Shown here: positions 1 to 7,342 of the stretch, one piece after another
Layout: every line of letters starts with the position of its first letter
How positions within the stretch are numbered: position 1 is the stretch's first letter
From: Actinomycetales bacterium
Lineage (GTDB): Bacteria > Actinomycetota > Actinomycetes > S36-B12 > UBA5976
DNA: 32,597 nt
Direction: 5' to 3'
NCBI GenBank assembly: GCA_018969715.1
Contig: JAGWXT010000022.1
Span: forward strand, 1 to 32,597
Position numbers and translations under genes: made by a program
Notes under the pieces: model-generated
The model's input: only the letters and a program-made list of their open reading frames with translations
Told to the model about the DNA's origin: nothing
Databases searched by the model: none

Positions 1-309
1 AACAGCCACCGTCCCAGCCTTGAACGCAGGCGAGAACTCCCCTTCGATTCCGGGCCATGGACCCATCCTCTCGTCAAGAGAGACCCTGTCCAAGAACCTT
101 GATACACCCCACTATCGCGAGGTAAGCGGTTGTTCTCGCCACCGAGCTCGAGAGTTTGGAGGGCCGTCCTTGTGACCACGCTGAATTAGATCAAGTCGGT
201 CGCCTACGCGGATTGAGCCTACGCCTCACTCGATGCGCCTGCGGAGCGCGAATACAGTCGGGAAGCGGTATCCGCAATCAGCATGGCAGGGTAACGAACC
301 GCCGGCGCT
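1..309. other. Left-edge stretch with no confident gene
   Basis: No reading frame here is long or recognisable enough to call. On the minus strand an ATG at 56-58 is preceded by GAGGAT and a 6-nt spacer and could start a gene running off the left edge, but only about 19 codons would be visible and I do not recognise them. A second minus-strand frame is open from about 185 to the edge and also gives no recognisable peptide. Base composition is less GC-rich than the core genes, as in the adjoining acyltransferase gene. Confidence 0.4.
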
Positions 310-804
310 TCAGAGAGCGCGAGTGTCGCCAATCTTGCGAGCAGGAACCCCGCCAACAATTGCGTAATCAGCGACATCTCTCGTGACTACTGCACCTGCT
401 GCGACAATTGCTCCTCGGCCGATGACAACTCCGCCGCTAACAATCGCCCCGGCGCAGATCCAACTTCCCTCACCGATAGAGATGTCGAATCCGGTGCGTG
501 GGACCTCGACGTCACCCCCGCCCCATCCCAAGTCCTCGTCAACGTGCATTGATGCTCGCTTTCCTTCAACGAACAGATGCCGGCCGGTTATGAGCATGAC
601 GTTCGGACCAAAAATGCAGTTATCCCCTATCGCGATGGAGCCGCTGCTGAGATTGCAGTGGGTGTTGGCGAGCCCGACACGACGGCCAACCGTCAAGCGT
701 CCCCCACGACCTTCAACGTAGTGGGTACTGTTGATGAAGAACAGAAAAAAGCGCACAATCGGACGCATGGGTCCGCGCAATAACAACTGTAGTCGTTTGA
801 GCAT
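310..804 (-). CDS. Hexapeptide-repeat (left-handed beta-helix) acyltransferase
   Basis: Predicted 164-residue O- or N-acetyltransferase that moves an acyl group from acyl-CoA to a sugar or glycan. It shows the isoleucine/valine-rich hexapeptide pattern (for example [14 protein letters not shown] near residues 56-69, then [15 protein letters not shown] and [15 protein letters not shown] at about 109-140) and the usual family ending [10 protein letters not shown]. His76 in TGRH fits the catalytic histidine of the maltose/xenobiotic acetyltransferase group. The first 25 residues are basic and hydrophobic, possibly a membrane-associating helix. It lies downstream of the nonulosonate-type genes on the same strand, so glycan acetylation is a reasonable role. 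Codon use is odd for this window: CTA and TTA leucine codons occur at residues 5 and 8, pointing to recent acquisition. The substrate cannot be read from sequence. Confidence 0.82.
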   Translation of the reverse strand: MLKRLQLLLRGPMRPIVRFFLFFINSTHYVEGRGGRLTVGRRVGLANTHCNLSSGSIAIGDNCIFGPNVMLITGRHLFVEGKRASMHVDEDLGWGGGDVEVPRTGFDISIGEGSWICAGAIVSGGVVIGRGAIVAAGAVVTRDVADYAIVGGVPARKIGDTRAL

Positions 805-939
805 GGAGGCGCCGCCTTTGATTTAGGCGTGCTGGCGGAAAGGCGACGCACGCGGCTGGTCATACCGTGTCAAGATTCTCCTTCGTCAGCCTACTACTGG
901 AAAATCGGAATCCAAAGAAGCATGGGCGACAAGGCGTGG
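805..939 (-). promoter_or_regulatory. Intergenic region with possible promoter for the acyltransferase
   Basis: On the minus strand a perfect TTGACA lies at 873-868, but no good -10 box follows at 17 nt. A separate AT-rich CTAAAT/TAAATC motif at about 825-831 could be a -10 with a very short leader before the ATG at 804. Both are tentative. The region is relatively AT-rich and separates the acyltransferase from the tightly packed genes upstream. Confidence 0.25.
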
Positions 940-1713
940 TTAGCGTGTTGTCCATCCGCCGTCGACCGGGAGGGTGTGGCCGGTGATGTACGAGGCGGCG
1001 GGGCTGAGCAGCCAGTAGACGGCGTCCGCGACCTCCTCTTCGCGGGCCATCCGGCCCAAGGGAACTCGGGTGGCGTACCGCTCAATGAACTGCGACGGCT
1101 GCTCGCGTTGGATACCCCCTGGCGCCACACAGTTCACCCGGATCACCGGGGCAAGTTCCGACGCGAGATAGCGGGTCAACTGCACCAGCCCACCCTTGCT
1201 CGCCGCATAGCCCGCAGGTGTCGCCATCGCCGTACCCACGTACAGCCCTGGGTCGTGGGCGACCAGCCCGTAAATGGATGACACGTTCACGATCGCGGGC
1301 GCACGACCACCCCGCAGATACGGTGTGAACCGTCGCACCAGACGGAACGGCACCGCGAGGTTGAGCTCGACAGCCCGGTCGAAGGCCTCATCGGTCTGCT
1401 CCTCGAATGGGCACACATACCCCGCCATCCCGGCGGTCCCGGTGAACGCCGCGTTGTTGACAAGGAAGTCCACGCGCTGGCCATCCCCGCACACACGCTG
1501 AACAACGTCGTCACACCCCCCCGGCTGCAGCAGGTCACAGTCGATGAAATCAACCCCCGGTGCAGCGCCCCCACTCCCGGCGGCCCTGACCGCACCCGGG
1601 AGGTCCACGGCGATCACCCGCGCACCCGCCGCGCTCAGGCGCTCAACGATCCGCGCGCCCAGCGGACCACATCCACCCGTGACCACCCCCCGTTGACCAG
1701 CCAACCCCGCCAT
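940..1713 (-). CDS. Short-chain dehydrogenase/reductase (SDR), PtmA-like
   Basis: NAD(P)-dependent classical SDR, 257 residues from the ATG at 1713. It has the nucleotide-binding motif TGGCGPLG (about 12-19), VNNAA, the serine motif VNVSSIYG (Ser145/146) and the catalytic YAASK (Tyr169, Lys173), and the family ending TLPVDGGW. It follows the cytidylyltransferase gene immediately. I chose 1713 because it gives a normal SDR N-terminus after the upstream stop; in-frame starts at 1740, 1737 and 1731 would overlap that stop. In Campylobacter flagellar glycosylation an SDR (PtmA) is paired with a CMP-sugar synthetase (PtmB) in legionaminate synthesis; a similar role here is inferred from the pairing only. 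Codon third positions favour G and T. Confidence 0.85.
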   Translation of the reverse strand: MAGLAGQRGVVTGGCGPLGARIVERLSAAGARVIAVDLPGAVRAAGSGGAAPGVDFIDCDLLQPGGCDDVVQRVCGDGQRVDFLVNNAAFTGTAGMAGYVCPFEEQTDEAFDRAVELNLAVPFRLVRRFTPYLRGGRAPAIVNVSSIYGLVAHDPGLYVGTAMATPAGYAASKGGLVQLTRYLASELAPVIRVNCVAPGGIQREQPSQFIERYATRVPLGRMAREEEVADAVYWLLSPAASYITGHTLPVDGGWTTR

Positions 1714-1723
1714 CCCCCCACCG

Positions 1724-2464
1724 TCAGCCACCGCCATCACCCAACCACGGTAACGACACCACGCCAGCAGAGATCAAGGCTCCCGCCACCGCGAGATCAT
1801 CGGCGCTATCGATGGAATGACTCAGCACCTCGCGGGTGACCCACCCCAGATGCCGCCCATCGGTGAGCCAGTGGGACGTCAGGGTCCGCGCGAAACCCGT
1901 CCGCCACACGTAGAAACTCCCGTTGATCCGCCAGTACTCCGGCACATCCTGCCGACGCACGAACGTGCCCGCTGACATCTCATGCGGGCTGATCCCCCCG
2001 TCCGCAGCCACCCGCACCCCCACCCACAGCGGGTTGAACACCGGACGGGACACCGACACCACCCCCACGGCGCCACCGTCCGCACGGAGCATCCCAACCG
2101 CCGCCGAGATATCCCCGGGCATCCGAAGGGGGCTCGTGGGATCCAGCAAGAGAACGAACTCCCCCACCCCCCCGGTGCTGTCCAACAACGCCACCGCGTA
2201 ACGAACCACCTCCGCCATAGGCGTGTCCCCCCGGGCCAGATGGCTAGGGCGCAATTCCGGCACCTCCGCGCCCGCCGCCACGGCAAGTGCCGCCAGCTCC
2301 TCATCATCGGTTGTCACCAACACCCGCCGCACCGCCGCAACCAAACCCGCACACGCAACACTGTGCAACGCAAGGGGACGATCCACCAACTCCCGCATGT
2401 TCTTGCGCGCAAGGCCAACCGAGCCGCGGCGCGCCGGAATGATCACATCAACATCCCGCCTCAC
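1724..2464 (-). CDS. Acylneuraminate-type cytidylyltransferase (CMP-nonulosonate synthetase)
   Basis: Predicted to activate a nonulosonic acid (sialic, legionaminic or similar) or Kdo-like sugar with CTP to give the CMP-sugar. The 246 residues carry the family landmarks in order: a variant signature IPARRGSVGLARKN (9-22; more often IPARGGSKG), TTDDEE (51-56), RP-x-LA-x-D-TP (72-82), DPTSPLR (108-114), NGSFYVW (181-187) and SIDSADDL (217-224). The GTG start overlaps the upstream oxidoreductase stop by four bases (GTGA), indicating translational coupling. The replaced Gly and Lys in the signature loop (ARRGSVG) are unusual and may affect CTP binding. The exact sugar cannot be assigned because no NeuB/LegI-type synthase is in the window. 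Confidence 0.85.
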   Translation of the reverse strand: MRRDVDVIIPARRGSVGLARKNMRELVDRPLALHSVACAGLVAAVRRVLVTTDDEELAALAVAAGAEVPELRPSHLARGDTPMAEVVRYAVALLDSTGGVGEFVLLLDPTSPLRMPGDISAAVGMLRADGGAVGVVSVSRPVFNPLWVGVRVAADGGISPHEMSAGTFVRRQDVPEYWRINGSFYVWRTGFARTLTSHWLTDGRHLGWVTREVLSHSIDSADDLAVAGALISAGVVSLPWLGDGGG

Positions 2465-3480
2465 CCAAACACCCCCGCGCCCGCCATCGACAACGGCACA
2501 CCCCCCCGAGCATCCGACTCCCGCGCCACATCACACCACGCCAACGCCTCAATCCCTTCCGCCAACGTCGCTGGCACCCCGCCCACACCCCACAGACACG
2601 CACCCACCTGACGCGCAACCAGCCGATCCCGATCACGATCCCCCGGGAAACACCGGACCATCACCGCACCTGACACCACGCTGCGCAGCACCACCACACC
2701 GGCCCCCACATCCCAGCACAACTCGCCCCGCTCCCCCGTAACACGCAAACAACGGCGCGGCACCCGGCACCCGAAATCCACAACCACCCCCGCGGAAAAC
2801 CCATCAAACTGCCAACACATCTGCGCGCGCGACTCCACGGCCACCCCAAGATGCGAACCCCGCACCAACCTCGCCGCCACGGTCAACGGAGAGCCGAACA
2901 ACGCCAAGCAGTAATCCACCTCATGGATCAAGTCCCGCAACACACCCCCCTCACCAGGCACCACCGAATACGAATCCAAATAATCACGACCCGGGCGCCA
3001 ATCCGGCAGCCACGATTCACACACAACCTCCACCCCCCGCACATCCCCCACATCCGGCAACCACTCCCTGACCTGCGCGAACGCCCGCATCAAGCGCAAC
3101 GGCGACGACACCGACAACGCGCACACCCCCGCCAACGCACCAAGCCGACCAGCATCCCGCGCCACCAACGCCACCGGCTTCTCAACCAGCACAGCCCGCG
3201 AACACCCCCCGAAAAGCAACGCATCCCCCACATGACGCGCCGTCGACGTCGCAACAACAGTCAAATCAACCTCCCCACGCGACCACGACTCAACGCTCTC
3301 CCACACAACCCCACCCACACCCCCCACAAAAGGCCCACGACCAGACACACTCACCGCCACCACCTCACCAACACCCAACCGCCGCAACACCCGCACATAC
3401 CTCCCCCCAATCGAACCCGTCCCCACCACCCGAACCCGGGTCAACTCAGCTCGGTGGGCCGGGTCAGCGGGAAACAACAT
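2461..3480 (-). CDS. Gfo/Idh/MocA family oxidoreductase
   Basis: NAD(P)-dependent sugar oxidoreductase of the Gfo/Idh/MocA family. It has a Rossmann motif GTGSIG (20-25 from the ATG at 3480), the EKP motif in VLVEKPVAL (Glu100-Lys101-Pro102) and an LIHEVDY segment near 190 matching the family's substrate-side motif. The frame is open to 3567, but that start would overlap the upstream gene by 55 nt and add a non-conserved N-terminus; a GTG at 3429 is a third option. Such genes are frequent partners of CMP-sugar synthetases in nonulosonate loci, where they are thought to modify the sugar or a precursor. Codon use is striking: the coding strand is very G+T-rich, with third positions mostly G or T, unlike the C/G-ending codons of the core genes. 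Confidence 0.8.
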   Translation of the reverse strand: MLFPADPAHRAELTRVRVVGTGSIGGRYVRVLRRLGVGEVVAVSVSGRGPFVGGVGGVVWESVESWSRGEVDLTVVATSTARHVGDALLFGGCSRAVLVEKPVALVARDAGRLGALAGVCALSVSSPLRLMRAFAQVREWLPDVGDVRGVEVVCESWLPDWRPGRDYLDSYSVVPGEGGVLRDLIHEVDYCLALFGSPLTVAARLVRGSHLGVAVESRAQMCWQFDGFSAGVVVDFGCRVPRRCLRVTGERGELCWDVGAGVVVLRSVVSGAVMVRCFPGDRDRDRLVARQVGACLWGVGGVPATLAEGIEALAWCDVARESDARGGVPLSMAGAGVFG

Positions 3481-3512
3481 CGAATCGGCGCACACCGCGA
3501 GAAGTCCCGCAC

Positions 3513-4694
3513 TCAGATCGAGGCACGAGAACCTGAACCGAACCTGTGAACCTTGGGCAACCGCCATGACTCCCGCAGATCATGCGCCACAACCGACCAG
3601 AAATCACGCTGTGATGTACCCGGCACCTTGACGAAGCGTTGCGAGTACTGAACGTACTTGTGTTCGTTCACCCTCGGTGGCTGCTCCGCGGAAGGAAGTC
3701 GGGACGCCGGAATCACGGGGATGCCGAGGCAACGCCGAACCCCACGCACTTGACGCTGAACGAACCTGGGAAGTGCCTCAACGCCCTCGGCAAGGAATGC
3801 CGTGGGCGTACCCGTTGCCGTGGCAATGCCCAGCACGCTTGACGGATTGAGGGTGAGGGCATAGGCGCTGTGCCGCAACAGCGCGGGCGCCCCACCCATG
3901 ACAACGGTGTGCCCGGTGTAGACGGCGTGTGTGGGCGGTACGGATCGAGGGTGGCGCGCGATCAGGACCTTGACCCCCAGCGCGTCCCATCGATCAAGTG
4001 CCAGCGCGATGAGCGCCTCCCACTCACCCTCCGTGAACAAGCGTTCCATTTGCAGGGATGCGCCGTCAAACTGGTCATTTCCTCCTGCGTCAAGTAGCAG
4101 AACGTACGGCCGCTTGATCTGGGGCGGCGGGGAGGTAAGCATCAGGTCGTAGTCGAGACTGTGAATGGGGCGCACGACCGTACTCGGTGTTATGACCCCG
4201 GGAAAGACTCCCTGCGGGGTGCAGGCGACCCAGACGAAGTCAAGCCCGCGGCTCGGGACGAAGCGACCTTCGCGGAGATACCTAGACCAGAGCCGACCGC
4301 TGTAAGCCAAGGCCCCGACCCGGGAAATCCCCGTCGGTGGTGGAAGGTGCGAGTGGACAATCGTTGAAAGGATGCTCCTTGACGTGAGCACCTGCTCAAG
4401 CAGTTGGCGGCGCACACCGTAAGGGAGTCCGTACACGCTCGCACAGTCAATGATCGCGTCCTGAGGCGTCAACCCGTCGATGAGACGCTGCAACTGCTCC
4501 CAGTCGGTTACGGCTGTCACTGGCACACGGTTCGGCGGCGGTGGGGAGGTGAGGCGCGCCCCCGGCAGGATGAGATCGCTCACCTCCCACGCCTCAGGAG
4601 ACATGCCGGAGGCACGGAGTGTCTCCGTCCCGAAACGGACGGCATCGCGTTGCGAGAACGGTGATTCCACAAGGAACACAACCCGGTGACTCAC
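3513..4694 (-). CDS. Glycosyltransferase-like protein, possibly CMP-nonulosonate transferase
   Basis: A 393-residue protein I do not recognise as a whole. The C-terminal half looks like the nucleotide-sugar-binding half of a GT-B fold: YVLLLDAGGND (197-207), KVLIARHP (242-249) and LNPSSVLGIATATGTPTAFL (282-301). A His-Pro dipeptide followed by a Ser-Ser motif is what bacterial sialyl- and polysialyltransferases use to bind CMP, and a CMP-sugar synthetase lies two genes downstream, so a CMP-nonulosonate transferase is my leading guess. No signal peptide or membrane span is obvious. The GTG at 4694 is preceded by GGGAAG at a suitable distance and starts a normal hydrophobic strand (RVVFLVES). 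The open frame extends to 4862, but that part overlaps the methyltransferase gene and looks non-coding. A polysaccharide pyruvyltransferase or CDP-glycerol-type transferase are alternatives. Confidence 0.6.
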   Translation of the reverse strand: MSHRVVFLVESPFSQRDAVRFGTETLRASGMSPEAWEVSDLILPGARLTSPPPPNRVPVTAVTDWEQLQRLIDGLTPQDAIIDCASVYGLPYGVRRQLLEQVLTSRSILSTIVHSHLPPPTGISRVGALAYSGRLWSRYLREGRFVPSRGLDFVWVACTPQGVFPGVITPSTVVRPIHSLDYDLMLTSPPPQIKRPYVLLLDAGGNDQFDGASLQMERLFTEGEWEALIALALDRWDALGVKVLIARHPRSVPPTHAVYTGHTVVMGGAPALLRHSAYALTLNPSSVLGIATATGTPTAFLAEGVEALPRFVQRQVRGVRRCLGIPVIPASRLPSAEQPPRVNEHKYVQYSQRFVKVPGTSQRDFWSVVAHDLRESWRLPKVHRFGSGSRASI

Positions 4695-4734
4695 ACGGCA
4701 CCGATCTTCCCATGATGTGCCGGTGCGGGAGCGG

Positions 4735-5652
4735 TCACGTGGTCCGCAGCCGAGTCCAGATGACCGCCTGGGACCCCGGACTGCCGTATGGCGCGGGCTG
4801 GTTGACCAGATGCGCCCGGCCACCCGGTGTGTCGTCGAGCAGCGAGAGCACGTCGTGCGCAAGCCGCAGGCGCGTTCGCTGCTCGATCGCCACCGCCGTG
4901 CGCCCGCGCGAGGCGAAGCTGTCGATGACGATCAGCGAGCGCACGTGTGTGGCGGTAACGCGCCCCAGCAGGGCATGGAGCATCGCGCGGGTACCAGTGA
5001 CGCTGTCGCAGTAGAGGGTGCTGAGCGCATGGGAGATCACGACGTGGTCGGCCTCGGCGGCGTCAAGGACCGCACGCAGGGTGGCATCGTCGGCGAAGGA
5101 CCCCACCTGTGTGCGCAGATGGGGGGAGGCCGCCACCCGGGCGAGGAATCCGATCGCATCCGCATTCACGTCGAGGGCGTGCACGGTTGAGGTGGGGAAG
5201 CGCGTCAGCAGTTCCCGCACGTTCTGTCCGGTACCGCAGCCAAGATCGAGGAAGGTCTCCCCGTCGCGATACCCCAGCAGGTGGGGGTAGGCATCGATGA
5301 ACGGCCGCAGCCGCGATCCCTGCCGCTCGTAGCGGGCGCGCGCCTGCTCCGCGTCCAGTGACGCGAGGGTCGCATAACCGCGCCCACCGGGGGCGTAGTG
5401 CGCGGCCACCAGGGGGACGTAGGCCGCCAGCAGCGCATCATCGGCGGCTGCCGCCGCCCCCTCACGGACCACGCGGCGCGCAAGTGCCGCGCGACCGGCG
5501 AGGGCGCCAAGACCAGAGGGACGAAGGCTCGAACTGCCGAGTTGAACGAGGAAGACCTGATCGGCCCACCATCGCCGCCACCAGAACCCCACACGAAAGC
5601 CGGCACGCCCCCACGCGCGGCCCAGCGAGGTCAGTCGCTCCTCAACGGCCAC
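4735..5652 (-). CDS. Class I SAM-dependent methyltransferase
   Basis: A 305-residue protein with a central Rossmann-type SAM domain: motif I LDLGCGTGQN (about 135-144), an acidic loop HALDVNADAI for the ribose, then VGSFADDATL and DHVVISHALS. The N-terminal ~90 residues are Arg/Trp/Ala-rich and not recognisable. The substrate is unknown; its place at the head of the minus-strand glycan genes suggests a sugar or glycan. I place the start at the GTG at 5652, because TAGCCT lies exactly 6 nt upstream and would give a leaderless message; the frame also allows a GTG at 5658. It sits about 40 nt upstream of the glycosyltransferase-like gene and is divergent from the DUF4235 gene across a 60-bp gap. 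Confidence 0.82.
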   Translation of the reverse strand: MAVEERLTSLGRAWGRAGFRVGFWWRRWWADQVFLVQLGSSSLRPSGLGALAGRAALARRVVREGAAAAADDALLAAYVPLVAAHYAPGGRGYATLASLDAEQARARYERQGSRLRPFIDAYPHLLGYRDGETFLDLGCGTGQNVRELLTRFPTSTVHALDVNADAIGFLARVAASPHLRTQVGSFADDATLRAVLDAAEADHVVISHALSTLYCDSVTGTRAMLHALLGRVTATHVRSLIVIDSFASRGRTAVAIEQRTRLRLAHDVLSLLDDTPGGRAHLVNQPAPYGSPGSQAVIWTRLRTT

Positions 5653-5658
5653 GACCAC

Positions 5659-5664
5659 AGGCTA
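5659..5664 (-). promoter_or_regulatory. -10 hexamer TAGCCT for leaderless methyltransferase message
   Basis: TAGCCT on the minus strand fits TANNNT and ends 6 nt before the GTG at 5652, the spacing expected when transcription starts at the start codon. It is back-to-back with the DUF4235 promoter within 60 bp. Confidence 0.6.
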
Positions 5665-5700
5665 CTCGCTGCACAGTCGAGGCCAAGGCGTGTGCCGGGC

Positions 5701-5706
5701 TACAGT
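5701..5706 (+). promoter_or_regulatory. -10 hexamer TACAGT for leaderless DUF4235 message
   Basis: TACAGT fits TANNNT and is followed by six bases and then the ATG at 5713. No Shine-Dalgarno sequence is present, so a leaderless transcript is the simplest reading. Confidence 0.65.
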
Positions 5707-5712
5707 GGCGCA

Positions 5713-6018
5713 ATGTCCGGCCCCCGCACCGCGGTCGTCCCCGCCCCAGCCGTGACGAGGTCACCGGCGCGCATCGTCGCCCCGCTGATCGCCTTCGGGT
5801 TGACGTGGGCAGCCCGCACCGCCCTGACCCGCGCCTACCAGCAGCGGACGGGTCGCCCACTGCCCAGCGCACAGGACCGGACGGCCTCGCTCGGCAGCGT
5901 CATCGTCTGGGCGTCGGTGATCGCGGTGTCGACCGCCGTCGTGGACGCCCTCGTGCAGCGCGCCTTCGCGGCACCCATCGCAGGCGCCGAGCCGGTCAGG
6001 CACACTCCCGGCAGATGA
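5713..6018 (+). CDS. Small membrane protein, DUF4235-like
   Basis: A 101-residue actinobacterial protein of unknown function. It has a hydrophobic stretch at about 22-36 (IVAPLIAFGLTWAART), a polar YQQRTGRPLPSAQDR segment and a second hydrophobic stretch at about 61-83 (LGSVIVWASVIAVSTAVVDALV). The layout of two helices around a charged linker with a TG-P-x-P motif resembles DUF4235. The longer open frame upstream (from 5398) is antisense to the methyltransferase gene and not coding. The last 23 nt overlap, tail to tail, the end of the DUF4193 gene. No function can be inferred beyond a likely membrane location. Confidence 0.72.
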   Translation: MSGPRTAVVPAPAVTRSPARIVAPLIAFGLTWAARTALTRAYQQRTGRPLPSAQDRTASLGSVIVWASVIAVSTAVVDALVQRAFAAPIAGAEPVRHTPGR

Positions 6019-6292
6019 GGGCCCCGGCCCGCTCCCCGGCAAGCTGGGATCGGTGGCACACGAGGAAGCATCGCGAGCACGTGAACTCGTCGGCCTGCCG
6101 CGGCAGGACCTGGACGGTGAGCGACTCGCCGGACAGGTCCGCCCCCGGCAGCTCCAGGATCTCGGCGAGGTCCGCCTCGTCAACGTCAACGACAGCGGCT
6201 GCGGAGTCATTGCGACGGGCCTTCAGTTCCTCGAGTGACTCCTCCGCGAGATCGTCGTCGGTCTTGCGCGGCGCGTCGTAGTCGGTTGCCAC
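5996..6292 (-). CDS. DUF4193 zinc-ribbon-like protein
   Basis: A 98-residue conserved actinobacterial protein of unknown function. The N-terminus MATDYDAPRKTDDD, the middle EESLEELKARR and a C-terminal set of cysteines (Cys72, 75, 79, 94 and 97, as CxxC-x3-C and CxxC) are characteristic of DUF4193 and suggest a bound metal. The GTG start at 6292 is preceded by a strong Shine-Dalgarno run (AGGAGAGG), unlike many neighbours. In other actinobacteria this gene sits near inositol monophosphatase and sigA, as it does here. It overlaps the convergent DUF4235 gene by 23 nt. Confidence 0.88.
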   Translation of the reverse strand: MATDYDAPRKTDDDLAEESLEELKARRNDSAAAVVDVDEADLAEILELPGADLSGESLTVQVLPRQADEFTCSRCFLVCHRSQLAGERAGALICRECA

Positions 6293-6380
6293 GATCCTCT
6301 CCTGTCGTCCCTCAGCTCAATTGTCGTGTCGATTGTCGTTCGGCACCCGGGTAACGCCGGCCGACCCGCGACTATGCCCG

Positions 6381-6422
6381 CCCTCGTGGGCCCACCCTCG
6401 TGGGCCCACCCTCATGGGCCCA
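6381..6422. repeat. Three tandem 14-bp repeats with TGGGCCCA palindrome
   Basis: Three head-to-tail copies of CCCTCGTGGGCCCA, the third with one change (CCCTCATGGGCCCA). Each copy holds the 8-bp palindrome TGGGCCCA. The array lies between the inositol monophosphatase stop and the DUF4193 start, and the wider gap (6293-6496) contains no gene. A second GC-rich inverted repeat (GCCTGCCGGCAG) follows directly. It could be an operator array or a transcription-slowing structure. Confidence 0.75.
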
Positions 6423-6496
6423 CGCCTGCCGGCAGCGCCGTGCGCTACCGGCCCCGATTCTACGATCCCGTCGCGTCACTGCCGGAGCAGCGCACG

Positions 6497-7342
6497 TCAC
6501 CGGGTCGGGCTGATGATCCCGTCCAGGAGCGAGCAGATCTGGCCGTGCAGCCCGGGTGCGGAGGCGATCAGCATGCGCTCGGACTCCGCGTCCCCGCCCA
6601 GGCCACTCACCACTCCCCCTGCCTCCCGAACCAGCAGGGCCCCAGCGGCGTGGTCCCAGGCGTTGAGGCCTCGCTCGAAGAAGGCGTCGAGCCGACCGCA
6701 GGCAACGAAGGCCAGATCGATGGCAGCCGAGCCACCGCGCCGGAGGTCGCGCACCCCACTGAGCAGGTCGGCGACCACCCGACCCTGCTCAGCCCGACGG
6801 TCGGCGGTGTACCCGAAGCCGGTGCACACCAAAGCCAGCGAAAGATCGGTGGCCGGTGACACGTGCAGCCGGTGCTCCCCCCGGGCATCCCGCCGATAGG
6901 CACCCCCACCGTGCACGGCCCAGTACCGCTCCCCCAGCCGCGGCACCTCGACCACGCCGACGACCGTCTCGCCGGCCACCTGGGCGGCGATCGACACCGA
7001 CCACGTCGGCCAGTCGTACAGGTAGTTCGTCGTCCCATCAAGGGGATCGATCACCCAGTGCGCGACGACGCCGGTCGGCGGTGGGGCCGCACGTTGACCG
7101 GACGGGGTGGGCAGCCCACCGCCCTCCTCGGACATCACGGTGTCCCACGGACGCCGCTGCCCGATCACCTCGAGGATGATGCGCTCAGCGCCGATATCCA
7201 TCTGGGTCACGACATCGGTGGCCGAGGACTTGGTGGAGACCTCCAGCACATCCGGGCGGGTGGCGAGGAACTCCCCCGCCCGAGCGGCTGCGGTGAAGGC
7301 GATCTCCCGCAGCTCCGACACGGTCTGGTCGCCGGCGATCAT
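6497..7342 (-). CDS. Inositol monophosphatase family protein (SuhB/ImpA-like)
   Basis: Mg2+-dependent phosphatase of 281 residues acting on inositol-1-phosphate or a related sugar phosphate. Metal-binding motifs are present: SEEGG (Glu72/73), WVIDPLDGTTNY (Asp99, Asp102, residues 96-107) and the C-terminal WDHAAGALLVREAGG (Trp229, Asp230). The ATG at 7342 gives a normal family N-terminus; the frame remains open up to 8401, but that part is antisense to the transporter gene and is not coding. In actinobacteria this gene is often near sigA and DUF4193, matching its neighbours. Histidinol-phosphate or fructose bisphosphatase activity cannot be excluded from sequence. Confidence 0.9.
   Translation of the reverse strand: MIAGDQTVSELREIAFTAAARAGEFLATRPDVLEVSTKSSATDVVTQMDIGAERIILEVIGQRRPWDTVMSEEGGGLPTPSGQRAAPPPTGVVAHWVIDPLDGTTNYLYDWPTWSVSIAAQVAGETVVGVVEVPRLGERYWAVHGGGAYRRDARGEHRLHVSPATDLSLALVCTGFGYTADRRAEQGRVVADLLSGVRDLRRGGSAAIDLAFVACGRLDAFFERGLNAWDHAAGALLVREAGGVVSGLGGDAESERMLIASAPGLHGQICSLLDGIISPTR

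Noticed and set aside
1..58. Possible gene start at 58 on the minus strand
   Set aside because: GAGGAT plus six bases before an ATG fits the window's pattern, but only about 19 unrecognisable codons are visible, so I did not call a gene.
2851..3549. A 232-codon plus-strand frame rich in His, Pro and Thr
   Set aside because: It arises from the extreme G/T bias of the Gfo/Idh coding strand; the oxidoreductase motifs are on the minus strand.
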